A stretch of DNA of 64,000 nucleotides from Anthopleura xanthogrammica (GCA_964019055.1 OZ025220.1:6530620-6594619); one strand, 5' to 3'; numbered from the stretch's first letter, positions 44,819 through 55,991 are shown. Notes: a model not told the origin generated them from the sequence alone. Numbers and translations: made by a program.

Positions 44819-44954
44819 TATAGACCCCTTTCACGTGACGTCAGAGCAGCTCAATTTGGAGGGCAAAAAAAAGAATTTTATTCTCCTGAGAATTGGAACC
44901 TATTGTTTTGCCCTCCAAATTGAGCTACATTCCGAAGTCCTGCAAGGGATCTAT
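44819..44954. mobile_element. Family A MITE, copy in reverse orientation
   Basis: TATAGACCCCTTTCACGTGA then CGTCAGAGCAGCTCAATTTG leads, and CCAAATTGAGCTACATTCCG then AAGTCCTGCAAGGGATCTAT closes. Relative to 7016-7151 it is flipped. CACGTGACGTCA is intact here. Confidence 0.85.
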
Positions 44955-45422
44955 TGGCTATAACCTAGTCTCAACCCACAACCTTTTTTGAAAAAGGCAT
45001 ATATAAATGAAAAATCAGTGCACATTTATCAATGGCATATTTTTTAAAGAAAAGCGAAAAATGAATCAAAATGTAGACTTTAAAACACGCGGCCATTTCG
45101 GCCGATTCCAATAAAACTAGTCGTTTTCACAAATTATTTTTAAAATTTTCGCAGTATAGCCTCCTCCCTAGGCAGCTCTTAGAGAGGACTGGGAGAGACT
45201 GAGAGATACCTGAGAGAGAGGACTAGCGAGGAACAGAGACAAACAAAAAAGAAGGAGAGGGGCCGGGGAAGCAATCCCTTCTTTCCTCCCTCCCCACCCC
45301 CCAACTTCCTGCATATTTAATTTTAGGGTGTCAATTGGGGTACCCGATTGTCAGTTAACTACTAATTAATTTTACAAGCGCTGGCCATAATATGCAACAA
45401 AAATAACAGAAATGTCATTTAC

Positions 45423-45712
45423 AGTCAAACTAAGAAAACCGTGAACACCTAAAATATTTCTGGAATGTTTATGTGTTTGATCACAGCGCGGTCACGCAAA
45501 GTTTTTTCCCGCTTAAAAGTTTCAAACTTCATATTTTGATTTTATTGTCGTGAAATTAGAGATTTCTATTCAAGACAGACGGATACACGAAAGGATTCAA
45601 TACAAACTCTTTTCATGGTGGTGGGAAATATCTTTTTTAAATGTAACGGTCTAAATAAACATTCCAGACATATTTTAGGTGTTCATGGTATTCTTAGTTT
45701 GACTGTAACTGT
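45423..45712. mobile_element. CAGTCAAACTAAGAAAACCG element with about 50-bp TIR
   Basis: The left end is TACAGTCAAACTAAGAAAAC then CGTGAACACCTAAAATATTT. The right end is AATATGTCTGG-type sequence in reverse: ACATATTTTAGGTGTTCATG then GTATTCTTAGTTTGACTGTA. TA flanks both ends. A related left end lies at 28360. Confidence 0.85.
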
Positions 45713-46404
45713 TAACTTTCATTTGTAAGTTAACAATTAGTTCCTAGGCTATTTTTCAGTTTAAAGTACTAAATTTTAGGCCAAGTGTCAGTTAACTGTA
45801 AACCCCATTGACACCTTCTATATTAGGTCATCCCTAGTTTACTCCCTTCCTCACTGTGCCACAGGAATCCTGATTTACAGTTGCCTCTGGTGGAGGCTAG
45901 ACGCAGTACAATTAGTTTGCCATTTTTTTTTTTTACTTTTAAAATAGTGTGGGGTCCCTATATATCTAGTATGGTCAACCGCTTGTCAGATGTGCTAGTT
46001 TTTGCCCTCTCCTGAGCCTGGTGACAGGGCTGAAAAACGAGTCAGCGGATGTGGATAAAATCGCGGACTCACCTTCTTGGTGTTTTTGGAAAAATCCCAA
46101 AAATTCATGCGAAGAAAATTTAAGGCTTATTTCTTGAAGTTTGAGAAAAATTGGAATTAAACCTAGTAGCTAATGTTTTCAGCCGCCATGTTTGTTTTCT
46201 TGGACAATTTGGCGCATGCGCATACGTTTTTCAGCCTTGTCAGCCACTGCTAGCCCGTTCCACGTTCAATAGTTATATATTCTCACTGCATACTCATTAT
46301 CACGTCGCAGTAAGTTAAGTTATGGGTGAGATCCGCGACTGTTGTGATATGAGGTAAACAGCGAGAAGAGGAACCTGAAAAGCACCGCCACCAGGGGAGG
46401 GGGG

Positions 46405-48285
46405 TGGGGCAAAACTCGACTTCTCGCGACGCTCCGAACGACGTTATGCAATAAGGCATGTATGTGGAGTTAATTTATACAGCTCCGTGCTAATTAATTA
46501 TGCAGTGAGAATAGTATGTAGGTTGCCTGCTCTGAAGTGGCTTGGGTCCAAAAAACGCAATTGAGAAAGTCTCCCCAGGCCCGGACGAGCGCACACCAGG
46601 GAAGGCGGAGGCAAAGGGCCAACAAAAGGCAGGGTTTCCTCGATGATGCACCTTAAGGGAATAGCCCCGGCTGGTTCTAGCCTGTTAACTTCTTCCAATC
46701 TTGACGCAAACTGAGTGCAATCAACCTACAAGCATAAACAAACCCGGGGTGACAAAAAATGTAAAAGGCTTACTAGACAGGAAACCCTACCCTCTGTCGG
46801 CCCCAGGCTCCGAACCAGGTCCGAAATAGAGGCACTGAGAAGGCCCCCCTGAGGCTGACAGAGGGAGAGTACAAAAAACTATACCGTTAAATGTAGAAAT
46901 AGGAGAAGAGTATATTTTGGAGGGAATTTGCCTTATAAAATTGAAGAAAACACAGATAAAGACATTCACAATTAATTCTCTTGTACCCATGGCTCTCCGG
47001 GCCATCTTCGCTCACTCGGCGGTATTCACAATTAATTCTCGTGTACCCATGGCTCTCCAGGCCACCTTCGCCTACTCGGCGGTACTCACAATCAATTTCT
47101 ACCGTATACGCATGGCTCTCCGGGCCGTCTTCGCTCACTCGGCGGTATTCACAACTAATTCTCTTGTACCCATGGCTCTCCGGGCCATCTTCGCTCACTC
47201 GGCGGTATTCACAATTAATTCTCTTGTACCCATGGCTCTCCGGGCCATCTTCGCCCACTCGGCGGTACTCACAATCAATTTTAACGTATACCCATGGCTC
47301 TCCGGGCCATCTTCGCCCACTCGGCGGTACTCACAATCAATTTTAACGTATACGCATGGCTCTCCGGGCCATCTTCGCTCACTCGGCGGTATTCACAATT
47401 AATTCTCTTGTACCCATGGCTCTCCAGGCCATCTTCGCTCACTAGGCGGTATTCACAAATAATTCTCATGTTTCGCCCACTCGGCGCCGGTATTACACTA
47501 AATTCTCGTGTTCCCCTGGCTCTCCCGGCCATCTCCGCTCACCAGGCGCTATTATAATACCCGAAAAAAAGACGGAGTAAAACGAGGTAAAAAAAAAAGA
47601 AATAAACAATAGGAACAATAACACAAAAGAAAAAATAGGCTGCGAATAGAGCTAAACGAGCTGTAAAAACTACAATGAAAGAACCCCTAGGGACACAAAA
47701 ACGCTCGATATTAAAAACAAAAGATGCCGAGAACGAAACAAGAAAAACTAAACGAGCCCTAACAAACAAAGGAATAAAACTGCTAAGAAGCGTAAGAAAA
47801 AACACCAAATGAATATGTACATGACAAGGAAAGCCAAAAGTAGCTGACTCAAAAACTTTGGCCGATAGTATTCTTCACGCAAAAATACGATACTGAGCAG
47901 CCTTTGAACTACCTTCACCGGTGGTATTCAACGTAAAAATATCCCACAGCGTAAAGCTGACTTCACCGGTGCACCCAATTGAAAAGTATCAACAGAGTTC
48001 TCGCTAGAGCAAGGAAATCTACAATCAAATAAAACTATACAAACTGTGCTTGACGACTCGTGCTGCCAGCATTCACCAGTTCTGCGTCTGTTGAGGTATC
48101 ATGAGCGTTTCGAGGAGCTGCAGTTGTTCATCTTTCTGAAGTGAGTTATCTTCGCTGGTGGCGGTGGTGGACGGCAAAACCAAAACTCGACTTCTCGCGA
48201 CGCTCCGAACGACGTTATGCAATAAGGCATGTATGTGGAGTTAATTTATACAGCTCCGTGCTAATTAATTATGCAGTGAGAATAG
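46405..48285. mobile_element. Exact 105-bp direct repeats bracketing a 1.67-kb unit with a 60-bp minisatellite
   Basis: CAAAACTCGACTTCTCGCGA through TAATTATGCAGTGAGAATAG is present at about 46409-46515 and, without a visible difference, at about 48182-48285. The interior contains GC-rich leader sequence, the 60-bp array (46975-47545) and an A-rich end, with no enzyme coding sequence. The architecture resembles a terminal-repeat retrotransposon in miniature, but the repeats lack clear TG...CA ends and I could not see a target-site duplication. A segmental duplication is the alternative. Confidence 0.6.
46975..47545. repeat. 60-bp minisatellite, about 9 units
   Basis: Units contain CCCATGGCTCTCCGGGCCAT, CTTCGCTCACTCGGCGGTAT and TCACAATTAATTCTCTTGTA. 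The unit is a multiple of three, so open frames run through it on both strands (MALRAIFAHSAVFTINSLVP forward). Variants alternate between CTCTTGTACC and TTTAACGTATAC, and the last units are degenerate. Confidence 0.95.
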
Positions 48286-48427
48286 GGTAACATTTGAGGA
48301 TAGGAGACTGAGTAGAAGCCTCCAGTCCTCTATACTTCCCTCTCAGTCCCCTTTCCCCAGTCTTAACTCTCTAGTCTTCTCTCCCCAGTCCTCCAATGAG
48401 CGTGGTTAGGCATCTACAGCAATCATT

Positions 48428-48848
48428 CAAAAACTCATGAATAATTCATAAGCCTTTGGTCCAATTGGAGCCACCATACACGTCACGTGCATGGACCTTT
48501 ATACCCGATAAAGCCATCTTCATTAGTACTAACGAGGACGACTTTATCAGAGATAAAGGTGCCTCCAAATTTAGATGAAGACTTAGAGCCTCATCAAGGT
48601 CAGTCTCACATACGATCACCGACGACCCACAAAATTGGGTCAACTACCAACCCTGTCTTGAGACTGGCATGCTATCTTCAAAATGTGGGAGCCTTTTTGG
48701 GACTGACTGCACATGACAGTGACGTATAAACCTCGACTGCGCATGACAGTTACGTACAAACTTCTATCGATCTATAAAGGTCCATGCACGTGACGTGTAT
48801 GGTGGCTCTAATTCGACCAAAGGCTTATGAATTATTCATGAGTTTTTG
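48428..48848. mobile_element. Element with about 73-bp terminal inverted repeats next to the PAN/EGF 3' end
   Basis: The left arm AACTCATGAATAATTCATAA then GCCTTTGGTCCAATTGGAGC and CATACACGTCACGTGCATGG pairs with the right arm CCATGCACGTGACGTGTATG then GTGGCTC...CAAAGGCTTATGAATTAT and TCATGAGTTT. The interior is about 280 bp. The right end is 90 bases from the PAN/EGF stop codon, so it may lie within the 3' UTR. Confidence 0.85.
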
Positions 48849-48937
48849 AAGTAGTTCAAAAAACTCGTAGATCGTGTTTTATCAGGTCTAAAACCTGATA
48901 AAACACTCCTACTCGCTTATTAAACAGTACTTAATGT

Positions 48938-51900
48938 TCATTCGTCTTCATACAAGACATAAGCATCTGCGCAAGTTTCACCTCGATTGTTATGTTCTGT
49001 AAAGTTGGTCAAGTCCTCCCCAAACCAAATCCTAATCTCTGTCCCATTATTGACATTGAACAGTGGAGAGAGCACTGGGAACACAAGCTCTGGGCTGTTG
49101 AAAGTGAATCCAAATGTATTATAGGATAACTTTTTATCATGCCTTAATGGATAGCCCTGAGGGGGGATGAGATGGGTGTCATTTTCATCAGTTACAATGA
49201 GTCGGATTTCATATGGATTTACACTTTCGTCCCCCCAGTAACTCGGGTTGCCGCGCCCAGTGCTGACTTCACCTGACAAGTGAATAAGCCTTATCGTCTT
49301 TACTCGCCCTTCGATTGGGGCGAACACTCTTCCGAAAGCACTTCCACTGGATCCGATGCAGATCGGTGCTGTGTTGGCCTTGATTCCTCTGTCAAAGAAA
49401 TCTTTAAAGAAAGACAGAAAAGGTGGAATTAAAAAAAGCCAGGACTCCAATAGGCGTTTTCACAGTTCCCTGCGCCATCTTGAAAGGTAGCCATGCCTTT
49501 GCATCGAAGCGAGACATGAGGTGACCTTGCAATAGAGTCATGTGAATAATTGTCCAAGGTTTTAAAAAAAGGTCTCTATCATTGCAAGCTCACTGTTCGT
49601 CTCCCTTCGATGCAAAGGCACGGCTACCTTTCAAGATGTCACATGGAACTGTGAAGGGGACTATTCTATTCTTTTAAAAGTTCAAACGAAAACTGATATG
49701 AACTTCAATGGCGGAAACAGGGGGATGTCACCGCCCGTGCATGCACCCCCTAGCTTAAAATTAGGATTAATCAATTGGAATTAAAGTGGTAAAAAGAAAC
49801 ATCTTCTTAATATTGCCCCCCCCCCCCCTGCTCAAAATCCTAGATCCGCCCATACTGGCGGGGACACTATGTAAATTTGTAAACAGAGTTAGTCCCATAA
49901 GGGAAGGGGAGCAGCGCATTTACCTCACATCTTGAAAAAACCTCTTAAGGACCCCTTGATCAAAACACAGGTAGCCCAATATGTGAAATGTTTCACACTC
50001 ACCATGGCAAAGGGTTCCATTGTTGAAGGGACCGCACTCACATGACCTGTTATTCACATTACCGAGGGCATAACATTCACCACCGTAATAGCATGGATTG
50101 TGATGACACTGTGGAGTACAATGCAAAATATGGATTAGTTAATTCAAAGTTTTTTCAAGGAACCACATTGACAGGTATTTTCATGAGCAAAAATGTGGTT
50201 GTTTCAGCAACCAAGTCATCCCGTCAGCGAAAAACGTCGTTTTGAGAGCCAAAATGGCCATTTTTCAGTTTTTTGGACCAAAAAGCTTTTTTTTTCTGCA
50301 AAACAGTGTTTTGGTCACCCAAAATGTGTTTTTCTCGTGCAAAATGTGCTTTTAGCAGTGAAAACGTCGTGTTTTGACCAAAAGAAAATTCTCAGCAAAA
50401 TCCAAATTTTCTCAGCAAAAAACACCTTTTTTGACCAAAAAGCACCTTTTTTCAGCCAAAACCCAATTTTTTTTCGCCAAAAAGTCGTGTTTTTATCTCA
50501 TGAGGTATTTTCATGAGCAAAAATGTGGTTGTTTCAGCTCATTGTCATTGTCATTGTCATTGTCATTGTCATTGTCATTGTCATTGTCATTGTCATTGTC
50601 ATTGTCATTGTCATTGTCATTGTCATTGTCATTGTCATTGTCATTGTCATTGTCATTGTCATTGTCATTGTCATTGTCATTGTCATTGTCATTGTCATTG
50701 TCATTGTCATTGTCATTGTCATTGTCATTGTCATTGTCATTGTCATTGTCATTGTCATTGTCATTGTCATTGTCATTGTCATTGTCATTGTCATTGTCAT
50801 TGTCATTGTCATTGTCATTGTCATTGTCATTAATTAATTAATTCATTAACTCAGTACTAATTCATTCCTTTGCTCATTCCTATCGGTCTAAATAAGTGTT
50901 TTCCCTTTTGTTAATTCGTATCGGTAATTGCTTAGTCTCGTTTCGCTTCACATTGTTTCGCTCCGTTTCTTTAAACAAAATTATATTAAATTTGTTTCAA
51001 TTCGATTCGATTCAATCAAACTTATTTGATGAGCTCGTGGCTCTCGTAACAATCAAACAGGGTGACGAGGAACCCAAAATCCTGGTTTTTTTTTTCAATT
51101 TCCCAAATCACGAGGAAAACAAACCTTTATTACCGAAAAAATTCCTATGTGTGCGGTGCGCATGCTCAATGCTAAATATCATCCCACATCGAACATCAAA
51201 ATACAAATTCCTAATACAAACAAGTTTCTACTGCAATATAGCTTAGAGTAGCTTTCGTATTTGAACAAAATCCGAAAGCAACTTTTGACGTCAAATGATT
51301 GATAATCGTTTAAATATGAGCGCGTAACACATTTACATATTCAGACGTACCAGAATAACTCGTTCAAACGCTTCGCGACTAAAAAAGATCCATTTTTGGA
51401 ACCACGACAGAGCGTGAATCCGTAGTCCCAAGAAATTCTAACGCTTTTCCCGAATTCTCGAGGAATTAGTAAACTCGATCACGATATATATACATACGAT
51501 AAAAAAAAAATCCTACGATATGCTAAATATTTAATTTCCATCCGTTGCATGGGGTTATTTTGTTTTGTATTCATCTCGTTTCGTTGTTTAACGTTTACCT
51601 TTCGCGTCTTGAAGCTGCATCCTTCTTTTTCCTGCACACTGTATTTTTCTACTCGATTCTTGTACATCAGCTCACAGAGTTTTGTCTTAGGGCAGTAGTT
51701 AAACATAAAGCATGCATCCGGTATAGACAGGTGGCATTCCATTTCACAGGCTCTTTCGTCAGTGGTGGTAATTGAGGACAGAATGGGACCAAGGATGGTA
51801 CGATTTGTGATACTCTTTGAGAAAGGCCTGTTGGTGATTGGAGAACCAATCTTGCAAACAGCATCTATGAATGGGTTGGAGAAAAATCGTATGAGAATAG

Positions 51901-53150
51901 CAAGGCAAGGCAAGGTGAAGGCAAAGCATGGAAATTCAGAAAGCGTCGAAACGAAATTTTCCCTTTTTGTATAATTTTGTTTCATATATTATAATGATTT
52001 TTTTGATTTTTTTCAATTACCATTTAGTTTCTAACTATATATATATCCTTAAAATAGTTGATTATGGTAAGGCTTTAAAATTTAGTGATATAAATATATT
52101 ATGAGTTTTTTCGTACTTGAAATTAAAATAAAGCCAAGTTTTTTTTATCTATTCCACATAAATTATTCATCTTGTCAATTCAGTTTACCATTAAAAATCT
52201 TTCGTATAAGTTGATTTAGCGCGTGAATTTTCATATTAACAAATCCCTAAAACTCTGACTCAGTGGAATCTCTACAAAGTAGCTATTTGTCCACCGAAAT
52301 TTCTATTGCCGGGAATTTAGAAGATGAATTTCGCGAAGGAAGGAAAACCAGAGAACCCGGATAAAGACCCTCGAAGCACAGGAGAGAACCAACAAACAAC
52401 TCTACTCACCAGCATACAACATATAGAAACCTGGTTTCTGAACTGAACCCGGGTCATATTCGGTGAGATGCTAGCGCTTCGCCACGCCACTCGTGCTTCG
52501 CAATTTTGATAACATTTATTATTTATACATATATTTTTGGGTGCTGTTTTTGCTTGAAAATAAACAGTAAACGTAAATCAAATTAAAAAAAAAAAAAAAA
52601 AAAAAACTTTATTTGTTGCAGTGCGAATCGAAAAGCCGTGGGCACCGAAAATATTACAGAAATCGTGTATCGTTCGTTGAGCAATCTGAAGCAACTTTAG
52701 CTTTCTAGCTGCAAGAAGTTCGACTGATTCGTAGTCAGATAAATTTCTTGGAGTTAGAAAGTCGTTTCTGATGTTCAACGAACAATAAAAGATTTCTGAA
52801 TTATTTTTGGGTAATCACGGTTTTTTGATTCGCACTGTAAATAAAAACGGTCGATGGAGAAATAGTACTATTTGCAAGCGTAGACTTAGGTTAAGAGACA
52901 TGTTTCGAATTCTGGACAAGTTAGAGAGAAAAAACTGTATATATTTTGATTGCTTTAGGTTTCACTGTATTATTGTACTCACGATCAAGCCTGCCCAGCG
53001 ATCAAAAAATGTAAATTTTCATCTGATCAAATATATATTTTTCTCTCCCAAAATTACAAGTTAGGAAAACTTACCTGTAAAAATTGTGATAGGTCCATCC
53101 AAGAAAAGAAGAGAAAGCGCCAAAATGATATCGTAAATCAAATAATGCAT
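48938..53150 (-). CDS. Secreted PAN/Apple + EGF-like protein with unidentified C-terminal domain, 4 exons, 303 aa
   Basis: Minus-strand coding exons are 53150-53075, 51864-51599, 50108-50003 and 49401-48938, all GT/AG and in phase. Exon 1 encodes a signal peptide (MHYLIYDIILALSLLFLDG). Exon 2 (residues 26-114) is a PAN/Apple-like module: DERACEMECHLSIPDACFMF, NYCPKTKLCELMY and GCSF give the expected cysteine spacing. Exon 3 (115-149) is an EGF-like module with six cysteines (C115, C120, C126, C137, C139, C148). Exon 4 (150-303) is one domain with ICIGSSGSAFGRVFAPIEGR, TIRLIHLSGEV, YEIRLIVTDEND, FGFTFNSPELVFPVLSPLF, EIRIWFGEDLTNFTEHNNRG and the end CADAYVLYEDE. I do not know a family name for it. 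No transmembrane segment follows, so the protein is probably secreted, an extracellular adhesion or recognition molecule. One exon per module fits exon shuffling. Confidence 0.85.
49451..49672. mobile_element. Family E element, full copy
   Basis: Ends AATAGGCGTTTTCACAGTTC and GGAACTGTGAAGGGGACTAT then TC; inner arms TTTGCATCGAAGCGAGACAT and CTCCCTTCGATGCAAAGGCA. Copies at 7306 and 19095. It begins 50 bases upstream of the acceptor of PAN/EGF exon 4, so it nearly touches the branch-point region. Confidence 0.85.
49690..49863. mobile_element. Degraded GGATCC-type foldback (CACCCCCTAG...CCTAGATCCGCCC)
   Basis: CGTGCATGCACCCCCTAGCT and the end ATCCTAGATCCGCCCATACT, with a C-run, resemble the element at 58388-58577. 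The copy is incomplete. Intron 3 of the PAN/EGF gene. Confidence 0.5.
50160..50535. repeat. Low-complexity AAAA/TTTT and CAAAA-rich segment with a short duplicated block
   Basis: GGTATTTTCATGAGCAAAAA then TGTGGTTGTTTCAGC occurs at 50176 and again at 50504, bracketing a tract of irregular TTTTTCAGC / CAAAA repeats. The ORFs of K, F and S residues here have no domain. It lies in the PAN/EGF intron between coding exons 2 and 3. Confidence 0.65.
50534..50832. repeat. (ATTGTC)n hexanucleotide microsatellite, about 49 copies
   Basis: About 295 bases of uninterrupted CATTGT units with no visible variant. It encodes SLSLSL, HCHCHC, VIVIVI or MTMTMT in the various frames, which explains the long ORFs. 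PAN/EGF intron 2. Confidence 0.97.
52290..52505 (-). mobile_element. tRNA-derived SINE-like element
   Basis: The minus strand starts GAAGCACGAGTGGCGTGGCG then AAGCGCTAGCATCTC, like an A box, followed by a B-box-like GGGTTCAGTTCAG. It then has the conserved body TCCGGGTTCTCTGGTTTTCC. Related bodies occur at 2885-2935, 29985-30060 and 62255-62350 (TCTGGGTTCTCCTGTTTTTC, GGCTGGCGTAGCGGTAGATG). In PAN/EGF intron 1. Confidence 0.6.
52590..52849. mobile_element. CAGTGCGAATCGAAAAGCCG element, copy 2, preceded by a long A-run
   Basis: A run of 22 A (52585-52606) is followed by TTGCAGTGCGAATCGAAAAG then CCGTGGGCACCG. The closing end is GGTTTTTTGATTCGCACTGT then AA. The middle (TCTGAAGCAACTTTAGCTTT, GATGTTCAACGAACAATAAA) matches 42473-42735. 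PAN/EGF intron 1. Confidence 0.85.
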
Positions 53151-54785
53151 TGCTAAAACTGAAATTCTAACAACACTGAACAACCCTTACTTGTATGCCT
53201 CGGATAATAGTATCACAGAAATGGGGAAAAAGATTTGAAACAGTAAATATATTCTTTCAAAGCTTATTGTTGAAACTGTTGTTTTAGTAACAGAAAACTG
53301 ACGTAATTTACTACAAAGAAAAATTAATTGTTAGCAACGAATCGCTGGTTAATTTAGACTGTGAAACTCTATGTAACGAAAGCAGTCTTGCTAGCTGAAG
53401 AAAATAGTCCCAGAAAATGGTTCCAGACTGAATGTTATTTAGTGGAAAATAAAGTAACTGGGGAAGGTTGAAGTTTGTTTTTGGATCTTTAATAAAAAGA
53501 ATTAGAAAGGAATTTTAAAGTTAATTTAGATTTGAAGGGTGGAAAGTAAATATTAGTATTAAGTACTTGTGTTACAATTAGTTTTCTCAGCGATAGCTTG
53601 TGCTATAATAGCAACAAAAGCCTTACCCTTGGTGATCTTTCGCCTATAGAACTAGAAAATAAAAAAACACATAACTGAAGTTGAACATAAATTGGCATGC
53701 TTCTTAGGCTCTGCATCCTTTAAGAAGAAAGGTCCCGAATTACACAGCTTTGTACCATGTGTAAGACTGATAACTAGTGAAAAATTTGAATATAACAATG
53801 AGTTTTGCATGTCGATTTTTAATTTGATAGTCTTAAAGAACTTAGTTTTTCAGTGATCTAATAGTGTTGATAGAGGAGGGTTATTCTAGAACTGTTATGA
53901 AGTCATTTATATTTCATGTTGTTCTCAGATCCAGCTGGGGAAGGGAGCAGCAACTGTCATGAAACGATTTGTCTCCAGCTTCGAACTTAATTAAATTTAA
54001 CACACTGCATGGAGCAGTAGTTAAGCGGCTTCTTTCTAGAAAGATCAATATTCTATATTTGGGAATATTAAGGGAGGTTTTCTATGGGGTCTTTGGAGTT
54101 AAGTTCTGGGATGTTTTCAATTTGTCAAGCAAAAAAAAATTGATAAAACCGAGACAAGAACGGTTCTAATGGAACAGTTCAAACCGATTCATACACCTGA
54201 TGGTCCGCCATCTTGAAAATTTTCGCCATGAACGCGTGAATTAGAGAACTGGACCTGAGAAATTCCGAGAAATTCTCAAATGGTTCAAACAATTCCAGTT
54301 GGTTCGTACCAACAGGAATGGTTGGACAAGCTCGAAACGGGTGTTCCACTTTTTTCGGTTGGAATTTCCGAAAAAGTGACAGTTCCATTTGTATTCCAAC
54401 AGATATTACCGGTATTTCTAATCAAATGGAAAACATCTGGCTGAGTTTGGCTCAAAAAAATTCATCCAATCAGAAGCGATCATTCTCACGATCTATCGTG
54501 GCGGTTGCCCTTAGAAACATTGGGAGCTAGACATTAAAACTTTATGACAAACCTTCTGTCGCTTCTGTCGATAGAGGGTTTTCGTTACTGACATGCGCAA
54601 TCAGCCCATGTGAAAAAAACAAACAAACAAAACAAAACAATAACATATTCTAGATCTATTAAAAGTGAATTTATTCGTCTTGAAAATGAAGGGCTTTGGC
54701 AAACTCGGCCATTGAAATTATATTCCATTTAATAAAAATGGAATAAAAAAGCATTAAAAAATTTAAATAGTGTAGGAAGCGGTGT

Positions 54786-54952
54786 TAGCCATTCCGAGGC
54801 TGAGGGGAAAACTGGGTCGAGTTGGCATTGCAGTGCATTGTGGGACTGTTTTAGGGGACTGTATTAGACGCCGTCTTGGAAATATGCCCCCTCAAACAGT
54901 CCCACAATGCAATGTAATGCCAACTTTTTTCCTCAACCTCGGGATAGCTAAT
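54786..54952. mobile_element. Family D foldback MITE, copy 4
   Basis: TTAGCCATTCCGAGGCTGAG then GGGAAAACTGGGTCGAGTTG and TGCAGTGCATTGTGGGACTG; the right half is CAGTCCCACAATGCAATGTA then ATGCCAACTTTTTTCCTCAA and CCTCGGGATAGCTAA. Confidence 0.9.
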
Positions 54953-55089
54953 AGATTGAATATAGTGCATGATTATTTAGTGTGAGGTGAAGCATGAAGT
55001 GAATGAATACATGTGAATTAAAACGTTGAGTGCATCTGACATATTTCTTTTTAAATTATCTACCCAATCTTAAATTTTCTAATTTAGAA

Positions 55090-55645
55090 TTCGCATGACT
55101 TTGAAACCACACGGCACACAATATACAACATTCTTTACTCAATCTTATCGTTCGATACCAATGCTTATATCCCGCAATGAAAATGACTGAACACAGCACG
55201 GTTATGGTCACGGCACGGCAAAGATTATACAAAATTCTTCAACCAATCTTATCGTTCGATATCAATGATTATCCAATGAAAATGACTGAACACAGCACGG
55301 TCATAATCACGGCACAGAATATACAATGTTCTTTAACCAATCTTATCGTTCGATATGACTTTTCCAATGAAAATGACTGAACACAGCACGATCATAATCA
55401 CGACACAGAATATACAATGCTCTTTAACCAATCTTATCGTTCGATATCAATGATTATCCAATGAAAATGACTGAACACAGCACGATCATAATCACGGCAC
55501 AGAATATACAATGTTCTTTAACCAATCTTATCGTTCGATATCAATGACTTATCCAATGAAAATGACTGAACACAGCACGATCATAATCACCGCACAGAAT
55601 ATACAATATTCTTAAACCAATCATATCGTTCGATATCAATTAAAA
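55090..55645. repeat. About 95-bp minisatellite, 5-6 units
   Basis: Units contain AACCAATCTTATCGTTCGAT then ATCAATGATTATCC, AATGAAAATGACTGAACACA, GCACGATCATAATCACGGCA and CAGAATATACAATG. Unit length varies by several bases because of small deletions. The first and last units are more diverged. Confidence 0.9.
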
Positions 55646-55720
55646 CGTATGACACAGTACGTTCGTACCGTACGCTTCTTAATCATACAAAAATCTGAAA
55701 TCATTTCAATTCCAGAAAAA

Positions 55721-55880
55721 ATAGACCCTTAAAGCTTGGGCATAATGTTTTCCCATTTCAGACCACGTGTCATTACCCTGAGAGTGAGATTCTTTGTTTA
55801 AGTTCATGTATTTTCTCATGTGTAATCATTAAACACAGAAATGATACTCTAGGGAATGACACGTCGTCTAAAATGGGAAA
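55721..55880. mobile_element. Family B MITE, right terminus lost
   Basis: ATAGACCCTTAAAGCTTGGG, CCCATTTCAGACCACGTGTC and GATACTCTAGGGAATGACAC then GTCGTCTAAAATGGGAAAAC; the terminal GGTCTATT is missing. It lies about 110 bases past the dispanin stop codon. Confidence 0.8.
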
Positions 55881-55991
55881 ACTGGCTCTTTCTTAGTGTT
55901 GCAGGACACCTGAGGCATAAACACAATACAACAATAGTCAAGAACAAAGAACTTAGTACGTAATAGCCACTTCTAAGTAATACTAATCATT

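Larger units (their letters stand above)
40792..48937. other. Intergenic 8.1 kb, packed with mobile elements, no supported gene
   Basis: Between the PIP5K stop and the PAN/EGF stop I recognise no exon. The space holds at least nine inverted-repeat elements (listed separately), the direct-repeat-bracketed minisatellite unit 46405-48285, and AT-rich filler with a few G/C runs. The first bases past 40791 include the PIP5K 3' UTR. Confidence 0.65.
53151..55991. other. Intergenic between PAN/EGF and the dispanin gene
   Basis: No exon is supported. The interval holds a family D MITE (54786-54952), a 95-bp tandem array (55090-55645) and a partial family B MITE (55721-55880). An inverted pair, GAACGGTTCTAATGGAAC... 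and CAGTTGGTTCGTACC... near 54150-54390, hints at another worn element. Confidence 0.6.

Noticed and set aside
46917..47532. Repeat-protein gene (20-residue units TINSLVPMALRAIFAHSAVF)
   Set aside because: Both strands are open because the 60-bp unit is a multiple of three; units vary by non-conservative and frame-shifting changes at the end, and no exon context exists. Kept as a minisatellite.
50374..50841. ORFs of SLSLSL, HCHCHC, VIVIVI and MTMTMT
   Set aside because: Frames of one hexanucleotide repeat.
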